Both the position numbers and the translations under genes were made by a program. Below are positions 46,412 through 55,589 of a stretch of 64,000 bases of DNA, piece after piece. The notes under the pieces were generated by a model. The model saw only the letters and a list, made by a program, of their open reading frames with translations, was not told the DNA's origin and did no database searches. Origin of the DNA: Myroides pelagicus (GTDB lineage Bacteria > Bacteroidota > Bacteroidia > Flavobacteriales > Flavobacteriaceae); NCBI RefSeq assembly GCF_009711055.1, contig NZ_WMJY01000007.1:42241-106240 (forward strand), given 5' to 3'. Position 1 is the first letter of the stretch, and each line of letters begins with the position of its first letter.

Positions 46412-47341
46412 ATGAATTACAAAACAATTTTTAAATATACTGTATTAGGACTTGTGATGGCTAGTGGCGTAGAACAGGCTATGGCGCAACAAGATCCGCA
46501 ATTCACACAATATATGTACAATCCCTCAAATATCAACCCTGCTTATGCAGGGAGTCGAGGGACATTGAACTTCTTCGGACACTATCGTTCACAGTGGGTA
46601 GGGATGGAAGGAGCTCCTAAGACGGCTAGTTTCTCAGCGCATTCGCCAATTGGTGATTCTAGAGTTGGTATGGGAGTTAACTTTACCAATGACCGCTTAG
46701 GTGCTATGAATGAAAATAATATCGCTATTGACGTGTCTTATACAATAGATGTAAACCACGAATATAAATTGGCTTTCGGATTGAAAGGAACGGCGAATTT
46801 ACTTAACGTGGATTATACTAAACTAAAGATATTCGACGGTACTGATCCTGTTAATAATAATATTGACAATCAGTTTACACCAAACATAGGAGCGGGTGCT
46901 TATTTGTACTCTGATAAAGCATATGTTGGTCTTTCTGTCCCAAACTTTCTATCGACAGATCGTTATGATGACAACGAGATTACTACAATGCGTCAAAAAG
47001 CTCACTTTTATTTGATGGGAGGTTATGTATTTGAACTAAATCCTAGTTTAAAATTTAAGCCAGCTACTTTGATTAAGGTAGTGGAAGGTGCTCCCCTTCA
47101 GGTCGATTTAACGGCTAATTTCCTATTTAGAGAGAAGTTTACATTAGGAGCAGCTTACCGTTGGGATGCCTCAGTGAGTGGATTAGTTGGTTTCCAAGTG
47201 AATGACAATTTATTTGTAGGTTATTCTTACGATGCAGAAACCTCGAAACTGGCTAATTACAACTCTGGTTCTCACGAGGTGTTTTTGAAGTTTGAATTAT
47301 TCAATAGACGCAGTAGAATTAATACACCGCGATTCTTCTAA
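46412..47341 (+). CDS. PorP/SprF family outer-membrane protein
   Basis: 309 residues. Signal peptide (YTVLGLVMASGVEQAMAQ), then the PorP/SprF start QDPQFTQYMYNPSNINPAYAG and a membrane beta-barrel with closing motifs YRWDASVSGLVGFQVNDNLFVGYSYD and HEVFLKFE. Members are needed for secretion or surface attachment of particular type B type IX substrates such as SprB. Gap of 14 bases from the CHU_C gene and 18 bases to the OmpA gene, so it is one unit with both. It is likely the dedicated outer-membrane anchor for the CHU_C protein. Confidence 0.94.
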   Translation: MNYKTIFKYTVLGLVMASGVEQAMAQQDPQFTQYMYNPSNINPAYAGSRGTLNFFGHYRSQWVGMEGAPKTASFSAHSPIGDSRVGMGVNFTNDRLGAMNENNIAIDVSYTIDVNHEYKLAFGLKGTANLLNVDYTKLKIFDGTDPVNNNIDNQFTPNIGAGAYLYSDKAYVGLSVPNFLSTDRYDDNEITTMRQKAHFYLMGGYVFELNPSLKFKPATLIKVVEGAPLQVDLTANFLFREKFTLGAAYRWDASVSGLVGFQVNDNLFVGYSYDAETSKLANYNSGSHEVFLKFELFNRRSRINTPRFF

Positions 47342-47359
47342 TCCTATAAAGTGTAGATA

Positions 47360-49321
47360 ATGAAAAAAAGTATATTAACAGCGCTTGCCTTTGCTTGTTG
47401 CGTAGTATCCGGGGGGAACACATATGCACAGAAAGCAAAGGAAAAAAGAGCGGACAAAACCTTCGAACAATTCGAATATGTCAATGCCATTGAGGTATAT
47501 GAACGAATTGTAGCTAAGGGGTATAAGAGTGTCAATACGCTGTCAAAGCTCGGCGATGCTTATTATTTCAAAGGTGAACTTAAGCAAGCTAATGGGTGGT
47601 ACAAAGAGCTTTTTGCCTTAGCTAGTCAAAAGTCTACTACCTTGCCATCGGAGTATTACTACCGCTATGCACAGACTTTTAGAGCCCTAGAGGATTATGT
47701 AAATGCAGATAAATACTTATCTGAATTTGCACAATTGGAAAAATTTGACAGTAGAGGGGTGCTTTTCGAAGCAGAAAAGGATACCTATCTAAAGACTATT
47801 AATGCCACTATTAAGCGTTATGAGTTGCAGAGTTTACCGATTAATAGTCAATATTCAGATTATGGCACAGCTTTGTTAGATAATAATTTGGTATTTACCT
47901 CAGCTAGAGAAACTGAAGATACGCGTGAGGGACGCAGACATAATTGGACCAACGAAGCTTTTACTAATTTGTATGTAACACAAATCAATAGCGATGGGGA
48001 TTTTAGTGAACCTGAATTATTTGATAAACAAATGCGTACAAAGGTAAACGAGGCATCGGCAATTTTTACAAAAGATGGTCAGACGATGTACTTCACTCGT
48101 AATAATTCACGCAAGGGAAAAAAGGTGCATAATCAAGACTATGCTATTTTGTTGAAATTGTATAAGGCAACTAGAGAAGCTGATGGTTCTTGGTCTGAAG
48201 CCGTTGAATTACCTTTTAACTCAGATGACTTTAATACTGCTCATCCAGCTTTATCCCCTGATGAGAAGGTATTGTATTTCGTGTCGGATAGAGATGGAAG
48301 TATTGGTCAATCAGATTTGTTCAAAGTAAGTATCCACGAAGATGGATCATTCTCTGAACCAATCAACTTGGGCAAAAAGATAAATACAGAAGGAAAAGAG
48401 ACTTTTCCGTTTGTCTCTGCAGACAATATGTTGTATTTTTCTTCTGATGGACGTCCAGGTTTAGGGGGATTAGACGTCTATAAAGCAAAGATCAATGTAG
48501 ATGGGTCTTTTGGTAAAGTTGTTAATGTCGGAGCACCAATCAATACAGCTGCTGATGATTTTGCTTTCTTTGTCGATGCCAATAACCGCAAAGGGTTTGT
48601 CTCTTCAAACCGTGAAGGAGGTCATGGTAATGACGATATCTACTTCTTTAAAGTAGTAGATTGTAAACAACAAATTAAAGGAACAGTATTTGACAACAGT
48701 AAAGCTGTAGTGATTCCAAAGGCGAGCGTTGTACTTTATGATAGTAATTATAAAGAGCTAGGGCAATACACGACCAACGCAAATGGGGAGTATATCACAG
48801 AATCGCTGCCTTGTAATTTTAAATACAGAATTAAGGCAAGTGCAACAGGCTATCAAACCAATGAGGTAGTTACTGTATTGGGCAAAGAGTTTGATGCTTT
48901 CCACGAATTGAATATTGGGCTTGATCCGATTGTTGAGAAAATCGAGAAGAACGATGATTTATTCAAAAAGTTGAAACTAGAACCGATATATTTTGATTTT
49001 GATAAATCGAATATCCGTCCTGACGCTGCTATTGAATTAGCTAAAATCGTAGAAGTATTGGAGATGTATCCAGCCTTGAAGATAGATGTGCGTTCTCACA
49101 CAGACAGTAGAGGAAACGATGCCTATAATATGAAATTATCTGATAGACGTGCCAAATCGACAATTGCGTGGATTATCGCTCAGGGAATCGCTCCTGAACG
49201 TGTATCTGGTAAAGGATATGGCGAATCAGACTTAACTAATAAATGTAAGAATAAAGTTCCGTGTACTATTCAAGAGCATCAAGCTAATAGACGAAGTGAA
49301 TTTATAATCTTAGATTTATAA
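47360..49321 (+). CDS. OmpA-family protein with TPR, PD40 propeller and carboxypeptidase-like domains
   Basis: 653 residues. Signal peptide ends near TYAQ. Order: TPR-like helices (about 25-150, VNAIEVYERIVAKGY), PD40/WD40-type beta-propeller blades (about 165-425, HPALSPDEKVLYFVSDRDGS; FPFVSADNMLYFSSDGR), a carboxypeptidase-regulatory-like sandwich (about 435-510), and an OmpA peptidoglycan-binding domain (about 530-653: IYFDFDKSNIRPDA, HTDSRGND, LSDRRAKS, GYGESD). This architecture matches proteins that join the type IX secretion and gliding machinery to the cell wall (PorE-like) and commonly follows PorP/SprF genes. Last gene of the surface operon, followed by a terminator. Confidence 0.92.
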   Translation: MKKSILTALAFACCVVSGGNTYAQKAKEKRADKTFEQFEYVNAIEVYERIVAKGYKSVNTLSKLGDAYYFKGELKQANGWYKELFALASQKSTTLPSEYYYRYAQTFRALEDYVNADKYLSEFAQLEKFDSRGVLFEAEKDTYLKTINATIKRYELQSLPINSQYSDYGTALLDNNLVFTSARETEDTREGRRHNWTNEAFTNLYVTQINSDGDFSEPELFDKQMRTKVNEASAIFTKDGQTMYFTRNNSRKGKKVHNQDYAILLKLYKATREADGSWSEAVELPFNSDDFNTAHPALSPDEKVLYFVSDRDGSIGQSDLFKVSIHEDGSFSEPINLGKKINTEGKETFPFVSADNMLYFSSDGRPGLGGLDVYKAKINVDGSFGKVVNVGAPINTAADDFAFFVDANNRKGFVSSNREGGHGNDDIYFFKVVDCKQQIKGTVFDNSKAVVIPKASVVLYDSNYKELGQYTTNANGEYITESLPCNFKYRIKASATGYQTNEVVTVLGKEFDAFHELNIGLDPIVEKIEKNDDLFKKLKLEPIYFDFDKSNIRPDAAIELAKIVEVLEMYPALKIDVRSHTDSRGNDAYNMKLSDRRAKSTIAWIIAQGIAPERVSGKGYGESDLTNKCKNKVPCTIQEHQANRRSEFIILDL

Positions 49322-49366
49322 TCATTTGAATTACCACCAAAATTAGAATTACAAATAAATGTGTAG

Positions 49367-49401
49367 AAAGAGCTCCTATTGTATAGGGGCTCTTTTGTTT
49401 T
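49367..49401 (+). terminator. Rho-independent terminator of the surface operon
   Basis: AAAGAGCTCCTAT pairs with ATAGGGGCTCTTT (one G-U) and is followed by a T-rich run. Confidence 0.85.
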
Positions 49402-50536
49402 TTATACAAAAGGGTAAAAGGACTTGCTTTAGGTATTTTTTTACAGCCTTGAAAACGAGTTTTTTCAATAATATGGTTTCTTTCAAAAAGGAAGATAAAG
49501 GCTCTTTTATATTTTTTCGAAAAAATTCTGTTTTTTAAATAAGTAACTTGTTTTAGAGCTTATAGGTATCAAAATCATGGCTTTTGTTGCCAAGCTTGTG
49601 CTACGTGTGCAGTATTCCTGCAGTTTACGAGTCCAGAAACAGGTTCTTGGCAAGTAAAGCTCAAGCAAACTACACCTATAGGTCAAGGAAGTGTGGAAAA
49701 ATAATGTCTATAAGAAGGTGATCAGCTGCAGTGCTTTGATCGATTAAAAAAAATACGAACTAGTGTATTAAATAGCCTGATTTCAACGACTTTATGAATA
49801 TCTTTTTGATGAAAAAAAGCTCCAAATTACTTTAGAGCTTTCTTAGGAAACAACATATAACTTGAATAGAAGTGATCTCTATTTCAGTTCGATAGATTGG
49901 GATTGGGTAAGTGATTGACTTCTATAGTTAGCAATCCTTACAATTACTCGTTTAGTGATGATATCAACAACCTTTGAGTACAACACAAAAGTAGGGAAAG
50001 CCTTATACGTAGGCTAATTTTTTTCCTTAAAAAGGAATTAAAAAAGTGATAATTAGGTCTTTTTGCGAATTACTAGATAATGATGTTAATCTCTATTTTA
50101 TTCTATCTGTTTTTCTGATAATCTTTTCTAGGATAATGGAATTATTTTAGACTATTGATAGGTTATATTTATTCTGAATTTACTGATTTACTGTTTTTTA
50201 TAGATTTATTAAGAAAAAATATAGAACTCAGTATGTTTTTTTAAATAATAATTCTTCTTTCATTTTTGTTTATCGATCCATATGTTGTTAGTGAATGGTG
50301 AAAAAAGAGTACAGTCAAAACGTTGGAAAAATGTCGGTTAGATTTTCTCATAATGTAATTTTTTGTTGCTAAAAATCAAATATTAAGATTGGCTTAACAG
50401 GGAGAGATGTTCTGTTTAGAAATGATTAAATATTGATTAGTAGTGGATTAATTAGTGATAGATAGTGTGTTGAAGTTGAGGTGTTTATTAATGTTTTCTT
50501 AAATAGCATTAGCTGCTTAGTTTAAAAAACGATCGA
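49402..50536. other. Long non-coding stretch before the SusC gene
   Basis: Very AT-rich with no complete gene. A 53-codon open stretch at 49543-49701 (stop at 49702-49704) has less AT-biased, protein-like sequence (FTSPETGSWQVKLKQ) and could be the tail of a decayed gene. No start codon or family was recognised. No repeats, tRNA or RNA gene recognised. Confidence 0.4.
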
Positions 50537-50544
50537 TAGTTTTG
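50537..50544 (+). promoter_or_regulatory. -7 promoter element for the SusC operon
   Basis: TAGTTTTG matches TAnnTTTG, 31 bases before the ATG at 50575. It sits inside a small inverted repeat GATAG/CTATC (50535-50550). It argues against the TTG start at 50542, which overlaps the box. Confidence 0.55.
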
Positions 50545-50574
50545 GCTATCAATCTTATACTAAAACAGTTAATA

Positions 50575-53500
50575 ATGAAAAAACTAACGGTTTGTTGTTA
50601 TGTAGCATTCCTTATCAGCTCCCATTTTTTAGGAGCTCAAGAGCGAAAAGTGGAGACATCCTCTCCTATGGTTACAATTAATATTCAAAATGATGCTTCA
50701 CTGGGGGATATCTTACAGTCTTTAAGTCAGCGGATTGGCGCAAAGGTGAGTTACCAAGATGTTTCATTCAAGGAGTATAAATTAGTGGCTTATGACTTCA
50801 AAACAACTCCTGTGACTGATGTTTTAGCCTTTTTGAGCATGCAAACAGGTCTGGAGATTAAACAGGTAAAAAACCAAATCAAAGTAACAAATCCAAGTTT
50901 TGCGACACAGTTAGATGATGTTGTAGTGGTAGCGATTGGTTATGGAGATAAGAAAAAACAAAACATTACTACCTCTGTCGTAGAAGTGGACACAGACTTA
51001 TTGAGCAACCGTCCAAGTGCAAATGCTATTGCCTCTCTTCAAGGTACTACCCCTGGTTTGAATGTCAATCAGGCGACTGGAAAAGAAGGTAGTGAACCAA
51101 GAGTGAATATTCGTGGGTTTACCTCTATTAATGGTGGTTCTCCACTAATCTTAATTGACGGAGTGGAAGGTAGCTTAGGTAACCTTAATCCAGACGATAT
51201 AGAGAGTATCAGTGTGCTGAAAGATGCTGGAGCTGCTGCAGTATATGGGGCTCGTGGTTCGTTTGGGGTGGTACTGGTAAAAACTAAAAATGCCAAAGAA
51301 GGCGAGATTAAAGTAGGTGTAAATTCTTCAGTAAACTTTTCTTCGGTTACTCATGATACTGATTTTTTGACAGATCCTTATCGCTCGACGAAGATTGTTG
51401 ATGACGCTTTTTTAGCGAGTACAGGGAGACGCTATACTGGATATACAGACGAAGATTATGAGCAATTAAAGATGGTGGCTAATGATCCTTCCCTTGCTCG
51501 TGTGGAAATACAAAATAGAAATGGACGTGATCAGTTCGTACACTATGGAAATACCGATTGGTGGGATTACTTCTGGAAAGATACACGCCGCTCGTATATC
51601 AACGATGTGAACATTCAAGGAGGTAGTGAGAACGTTAAAGGATATTTCTCTTTTAGAAACTATCAAACCGAGGGTATTCTGCGTACACAAGACGACAATT
51701 ACAAGCGAAATAATATTCGAGCTAAGTTTGACGTAAAGGTAAATGACTGGATTACATTCAGTACCAATAACCAGTATTTCAAATCGTCTGATTTAGTACA
51801 TGGAGGTAGTCAATATGGATGGAGAGACCCGTGGAGTAACTTAATGCTTGTACACGCGCTACCGGCGTATGTACCGACAAACTCTGATGGGACAGCACTA
51901 TGGCGTACCGAACTGAATAACTATACGGTAGGAGATGGATATTTTGCTGCTTTACTTCACGGTAAGTCAAATCGCTTAGATGTTAGAGATGAGTTTTCTA
52001 CGATCAATGCTTTCCACTTCAAGCCAATTAATAATTTAGATATTCACGCAAGTTACGCCTATCGAAAAAATACTACTAAAATTTCAGAGCGCTCCACAAA
52101 AGTGCCTTACTCCATCTTTCCAGGTAAAGTAGATTATTTTGGAACCAATAAACTCAGTGTAAACAATCGAGAAAACGACTATAATGCACTGAATATTTAT
52201 GGGCAATACCGTTTAGATTTAGGCGATCACAATTTTGATGTGATGGGAGGGTATAACCAAGAGTACTTCAGAAGTCAAAACATGATTTCTAGTATTCAGG
52301 ATTTAATCTCAGATGACTTGAATAACCCTGGTTTGGGGTCTTCTAATCCTCAAGTGACAGGTAGTGCTTATGAATGGGCATTAAGAGGATATTTCTACCG
52401 TTTGTCATATAATTTTGCAGATAAATACTTAGTGGAGTTTAACGGTCGATATGACGCGACTTCGAAGTTTCCAGAGGATCAGCGCTGGGGATTCTTCCCA
52501 TCCTATTCTGTAGGGTGGAATGTAGCGAATGAGCCGTTCTTTAAACGTGCGATGTCGTTCTGGAATCAGTTTAAACTTCGTGCATCTTACGGAGAATTAG
52601 GTAATCAGAATATTGGAGCCTATGACTATATACCTACGTTAAACAAGCAGATTGACAATGGTTATGCACTAGATGGAGCTTATTTAGACTATATCAGTGC
52701 ACCAGGATTAAATCCAAAAGACATTACATGGGAACGCGTTGAGACGTATGATGTTGGGGCAGACTTAGCATTCTTTAACAATAAGCTATCAATGTCTTTT
52801 GATTATTTCCAACGAGATATCCAGGGCATGCTGACTAAAGGTATGACTCTACCAGGTGTACTGGGAACAGGAGCGCCAAAAGAGAATGCAGCAAACTTGA
52901 GAACCAATGGCTTTGAGCTTTCTGTAGGATTCAACGATTCATTTAAACTGGCGGGTAGTGATTTTAATTACTCTATTTCAGCCGGTTTGTCTGACTCTAA
53001 GACTAAAATTACCAAATTCGATAACCCAAAAGGATTATTGAGTGACTATTATGTAGGTATGGAACTTGGTGAGATGTGGGGGTACGAAGTAGAAGGATTG
53101 TTTCAAAGTGAAGAACAAATCGCTAATCACGCAGACCAATCAAAAGTATCGGCTTATATCTATTCATTGGGAGGGCTAAAACCAGGAGATGTGATGTTCA
53201 AGGACCTTAATGGCGACGGTAAAGTAGATCAAGGAGACAATACCCTAAGTAATCCTGGAGATATGCGTAAAATCGGAAATACAGCTCCAAGGTATATGTA
53301 TAACTTCAAAGTAGCTTTTGACTGGAAGGGAATTGACTTTTCAGCTTTCTTTCAAGGAGTTGGAAAACAAGATTGGTATCCAGATAAGGACAGTAGAATG
53401 TTCTGGGGGCCATATAGTAGACCATACAACTCATTTATACGTCCTGACTTAGCCGATAATATCTGGTCAGAAGAGAACCCTGATGCTTACTTTCCTCGTC

Positions 53501-53832
53501 TAGTGGGATATACAGCACTAGGAAACAATAGACAGTTAGGAGTGGTGAATACGCGTTATAAGCAAGATATTTCTTACTTGAGAATGAAGAATATAACCAT
53601 TGGATATACATTGCCACAGAGCTTCTTGAAAAAGATAAAAATGGATAAAATACGCTTTTATTTAAGCGGAGAAAACCTATTAACTTTTTCCAAGTTGACT
53701 GATTTTATCGATCCTGAGGCAGCGAGTAACGCTTTTAATTTTAATAGTCCGAGTTCAGCACGAACTAGAACACAGGCTCAGAACTATCCTTTCTCTAAAG
53801 TGGTAAGCTTTGGGGTACAACTTAACTTTTAA
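50575..53832 (+). CDS. SusC/RagA family TonB-dependent outer-membrane transporter with STN domain
   Basis: 1085 residues from the ATG at 50575. Signal peptide, then an STN domain (about 35-110: VTINIQNDASLGDILQSLS, GLEIKQVKNQIKV). The plug follows directly (DDVVVVAIGYGDKKKQNIT, VNIRGFTSINGGSPLILIDG, DIESISVLKDAGAAAVYGARGS) and then the 22-strand barrel. The carboxypeptidase-regulatory-like sandwich that usually separates these parts in SusC proteins is missing. It works with the SusD lipoprotein encoded 20 bases later to import an oligomeric nutrient. STN domains often signal to FecR-type anti-sigma factors, but no FecI/FecR pair is in the window. Substrate suggested only by the phosphodiesterase-like third gene. 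Confidence 0.93.
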   Translation: MKKLTVCCYVAFLISSHFLGAQERKVETSSPMVTINIQNDASLGDILQSLSQRIGAKVSYQDVSFKEYKLVAYDFKTTPVTDVLAFLSMQTGLEIKQVKNQIKVTNPSFATQLDDVVVVAIGYGDKKKQNITTSVVEVDTDLLSNRPSANAIASLQGTTPGLNVNQATGKEGSEPRVNIRGFTSINGGSPLILIDGVEGSLGNLNPDDIESISVLKDAGAAAVYGARGSFGVVLVKTKNAKEGEIKVGVNSSVNFSSVTHDTDFLTDPYRSTKIVDDAFLASTGRRYTGYTDEDYEQLKMVANDPSLARVEIQNRNGRDQFVHYGNTDWWDYFWKDTRRSYINDVNIQGGSENVKGYFSFRNYQTEGILRTQDDNYKRNNIRAKFDVKVNDWITFSTNNQYFKSSDLVHGGSQYGWRDPWSNLMLVHALPAYVPTNSDGTALWRTELNNYTVGDGYFAALLHGKSNRLDVRDEFSTINAFHFKPINNLDIHASYAYRKNTTKISERSTKVPYSIFPGKVDYFGTNKLSVNNRENDYNALNIYGQYRLDLGDHNFDVMGGYNQEYFRSQNMISSIQDLISDDLNNPGLGSSNPQVTGSAYEWALRGYFYRLSYNFADKYLVEFNGRYDATSKFPEDQRWGFFPSYSVGWNVANEPFFKRAMSFWNQFKLRASYGELGNQNIGAYDYIPTLNKQIDNGYALDGAYLDYISAPGLNPKDITWERVETYDVGADLAFFNNKLSMSFDYFQRDIQGMLTKGMTLPGVLGTGAPKENAANLRTNGFELSVGFNDSFKLAGSDFNYSISAGLSDSKTKITKFDNPKGLLSDYYVGMELGEMWGYEVEGLFQSEEQIANHADQSKVSAYIYSLGGLKPGDVMFKDLNGDGKVDQGDNTLSNPGDMRKIGNTAPRYMYNFKVAFDWKGIDFSAFFQGVGKQDWYPDKDSRMFWGPYSRPYNSFIRPDLADNIWSEENPDAYFPRLVGYTALGNNRQLGVVNTRYKQDISYLRMKNITIGYTLPQSFLKKIKMDKIRFYLSGENLLTFSKLTDFIDPEAASNAFNFNSPSSARTRTQAQNYPFSKVVSFGVQLNF

Positions 53833-53852
53833 TCCACACAACCAATACAACA

Positions 53853-55589
53853 ATGAAAAGAAATAAATTTATACTAATTGCTTTAGCTGCATTAACACTA
53901 GGTTCGTGTAGTAGTGATTTCTTAGATAAAGAACCATTATCTGACGTTACAGGAGATAACTTCTTTCAAAAAGAGAGTGACTTACAATTATATGCTAATT
54001 CATTTTACCGAATGTTTCCGGCTACAAGTATCTACAATGGAGATAATACCCCAGCAAATATTGTACAGAATATCTTGTCTGAAGAAATCAGAGGAACCCG
54101 TACAGTGCCAACAACAGGAGGAGGTTGGAGTTGGGCAAACCTAAGAAACATCAATTACTTCTTAGAAAACCATGAGCGTGTACCAGTAGAGAGTGCTGTA
54201 AAGCACTATGGAGGCGTTGCTAAGTTTTTCCGTGCTTATTTCTACTTTGACAAGTTGAAGCGTTTTGGTGATGTGCCTTGGTATGACTATGTTATTGATC
54301 CATCTGATACTGCTTCATTAGAAAAAGCAAGAGATCCACGCAAAATGGTAGTGGACAATATTTTAAAAGATTTAGACCAGGCAATCGCGGGGTTAAATAC
54401 TTCTAAAAAGACCTATACTATCACCAAATGGACAGCATTGGCACTGAAGACAAGAGTAGCACTATACGAAGGTACGTATATGAAGTATAGAGGTATTCCA
54501 GGATATGAGCCTTACTTGACACAGGCTTATACTTCTGCAGAAATATTGATGAATGAATCGGGGTACAAAGTGTTTTCAACAGGTAATCCATCGACAGATT
54601 ATAGAGATTTATTTGCCTCACATAAAGCCATAGGAGATGAAATTATTTTGGCTAGGGAGTATGATGATGCTTTAAATGTGAAACACAATGTAAACTATTA
54701 TACCGTTACCTCTTCCTATGGACGTCCATCGATGCCAAAAGAGTTGGTCGATAGCTATTTAATGCAAGACGGGAGTCGTTTTACAGATTTGCCAAATCAT
54801 AAGACCATGATGTTTGGTGAGGAGACACAAAACAGAGATCTACGCCTTAGTCAGACAATTCGTACACCGGGTTATACGCGTTTGGGTAGTGATAAGACAC
54901 TTGCGCCGGACTTGTCTGCTGCTGTGACAGGATATCAATTAATCAAATATGTGACAGAGCAAAAATACGATAGTAATAGTAGTTCAATTGTTGATTTGCC
55001 TTTATTTAGATTTGCAGAAGTATTGTTGAATTATGCAGAAGCAAAAGCTGAGTTAGGTATTTTGACTCAAGAGGACTTAGACAAGAGTGTAAACAAACTA
55101 CGCGAACGAGTGGCAATGCCAGTAATGGACTTAGCAGGGGCTAATGCAAATGCAGATGCGTTCTTAGCTAAGCAATATGCAAATGTAACAGGAGCTAATA
55201 AAGGAATTCTATTAGAGCTTAGAAGAGAGCGCAGAATTGAGTTGTTCATGGAAGACTTCCGTTGGGATGATATTGTTCGTTGGAAAGCAGGACAAGCCTT
55301 GACTTTGCCTATTGAGGGTATGTATTTCCCAGGTGCTGGTCAATATGACTTAGATAATGACGGTAAGATAGACATTAATCTCTATGAAGGACAACGCCCT
55401 AATCCTACAGAAAAAGGTGTGTTTTACATAAAACTTGGTTCTGAAATCTACCTAAATCAAAACAATCGCGTAGATCCTCATCCGACATTTGCTAATCGTA
55501 CTTTTGATGAAAACAAGGATTATTTATATCCTATACCGACCCAGGAATTACAATTAAATAATAATTTAGAACAGAATCCAAGATGGTAA
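53853..55589 (+). CDS. RagB/SusD family nutrient-binding lipoprotein
   Basis: 578 residues. Lipobox ...LTLGSC with lipidated Cys19, followed by SSDFLDKEPLSDVTGDNFF, the usual SusD opening. Helical TPR-like body (NINYFLENHERV, YFRAYFYFDKL-type region), RRERRIELFMEDFRWDDIVRW, and the standard C-terminus YLYPIPTQELQLNNNL ending NPRW. It forms the lid of the SusC channel and captures the substrate on the cell surface. Its stop overlaps the start of the downstream hydrolase gene by seven bases. Confidence 0.95.
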   Translation: MKRNKFILIALAALTLGSCSSDFLDKEPLSDVTGDNFFQKESDLQLYANSFYRMFPATSIYNGDNTPANIVQNILSEEIRGTRTVPTTGGGWSWANLRNINYFLENHERVPVESAVKHYGGVAKFFRAYFYFDKLKRFGDVPWYDYVIDPSDTASLEKARDPRKMVVDNILKDLDQAIAGLNTSKKTYTITKWTALALKTRVALYEGTYMKYRGIPGYEPYLTQAYTSAEILMNESGYKVFSTGNPSTDYRDLFASHKAIGDEIILAREYDDALNVKHNVNYYTVTSSYGRPSMPKELVDSYLMQDGSRFTDLPNHKTMMFGEETQNRDLRLSQTIRTPGYTRLGSDKTLAPDLSAAVTGYQLIKYVTEQKYDSNSSSIVDLPLFRFAEVLLNYAEAKAELGILTQEDLDKSVNKLRERVAMPVMDLAGANANADAFLAKQYANVTGANKGILLELRRERRIELFMEDFRWDDIVRWKAGQALTLPIEGMYFPGAGQYDLDNDGKIDINLYEGQRPNPTEKGVFYIKLGSEIYLNQNNRVDPHPTFANRTFDENKDYLYPIPTQELQLNNNLEQNPRW

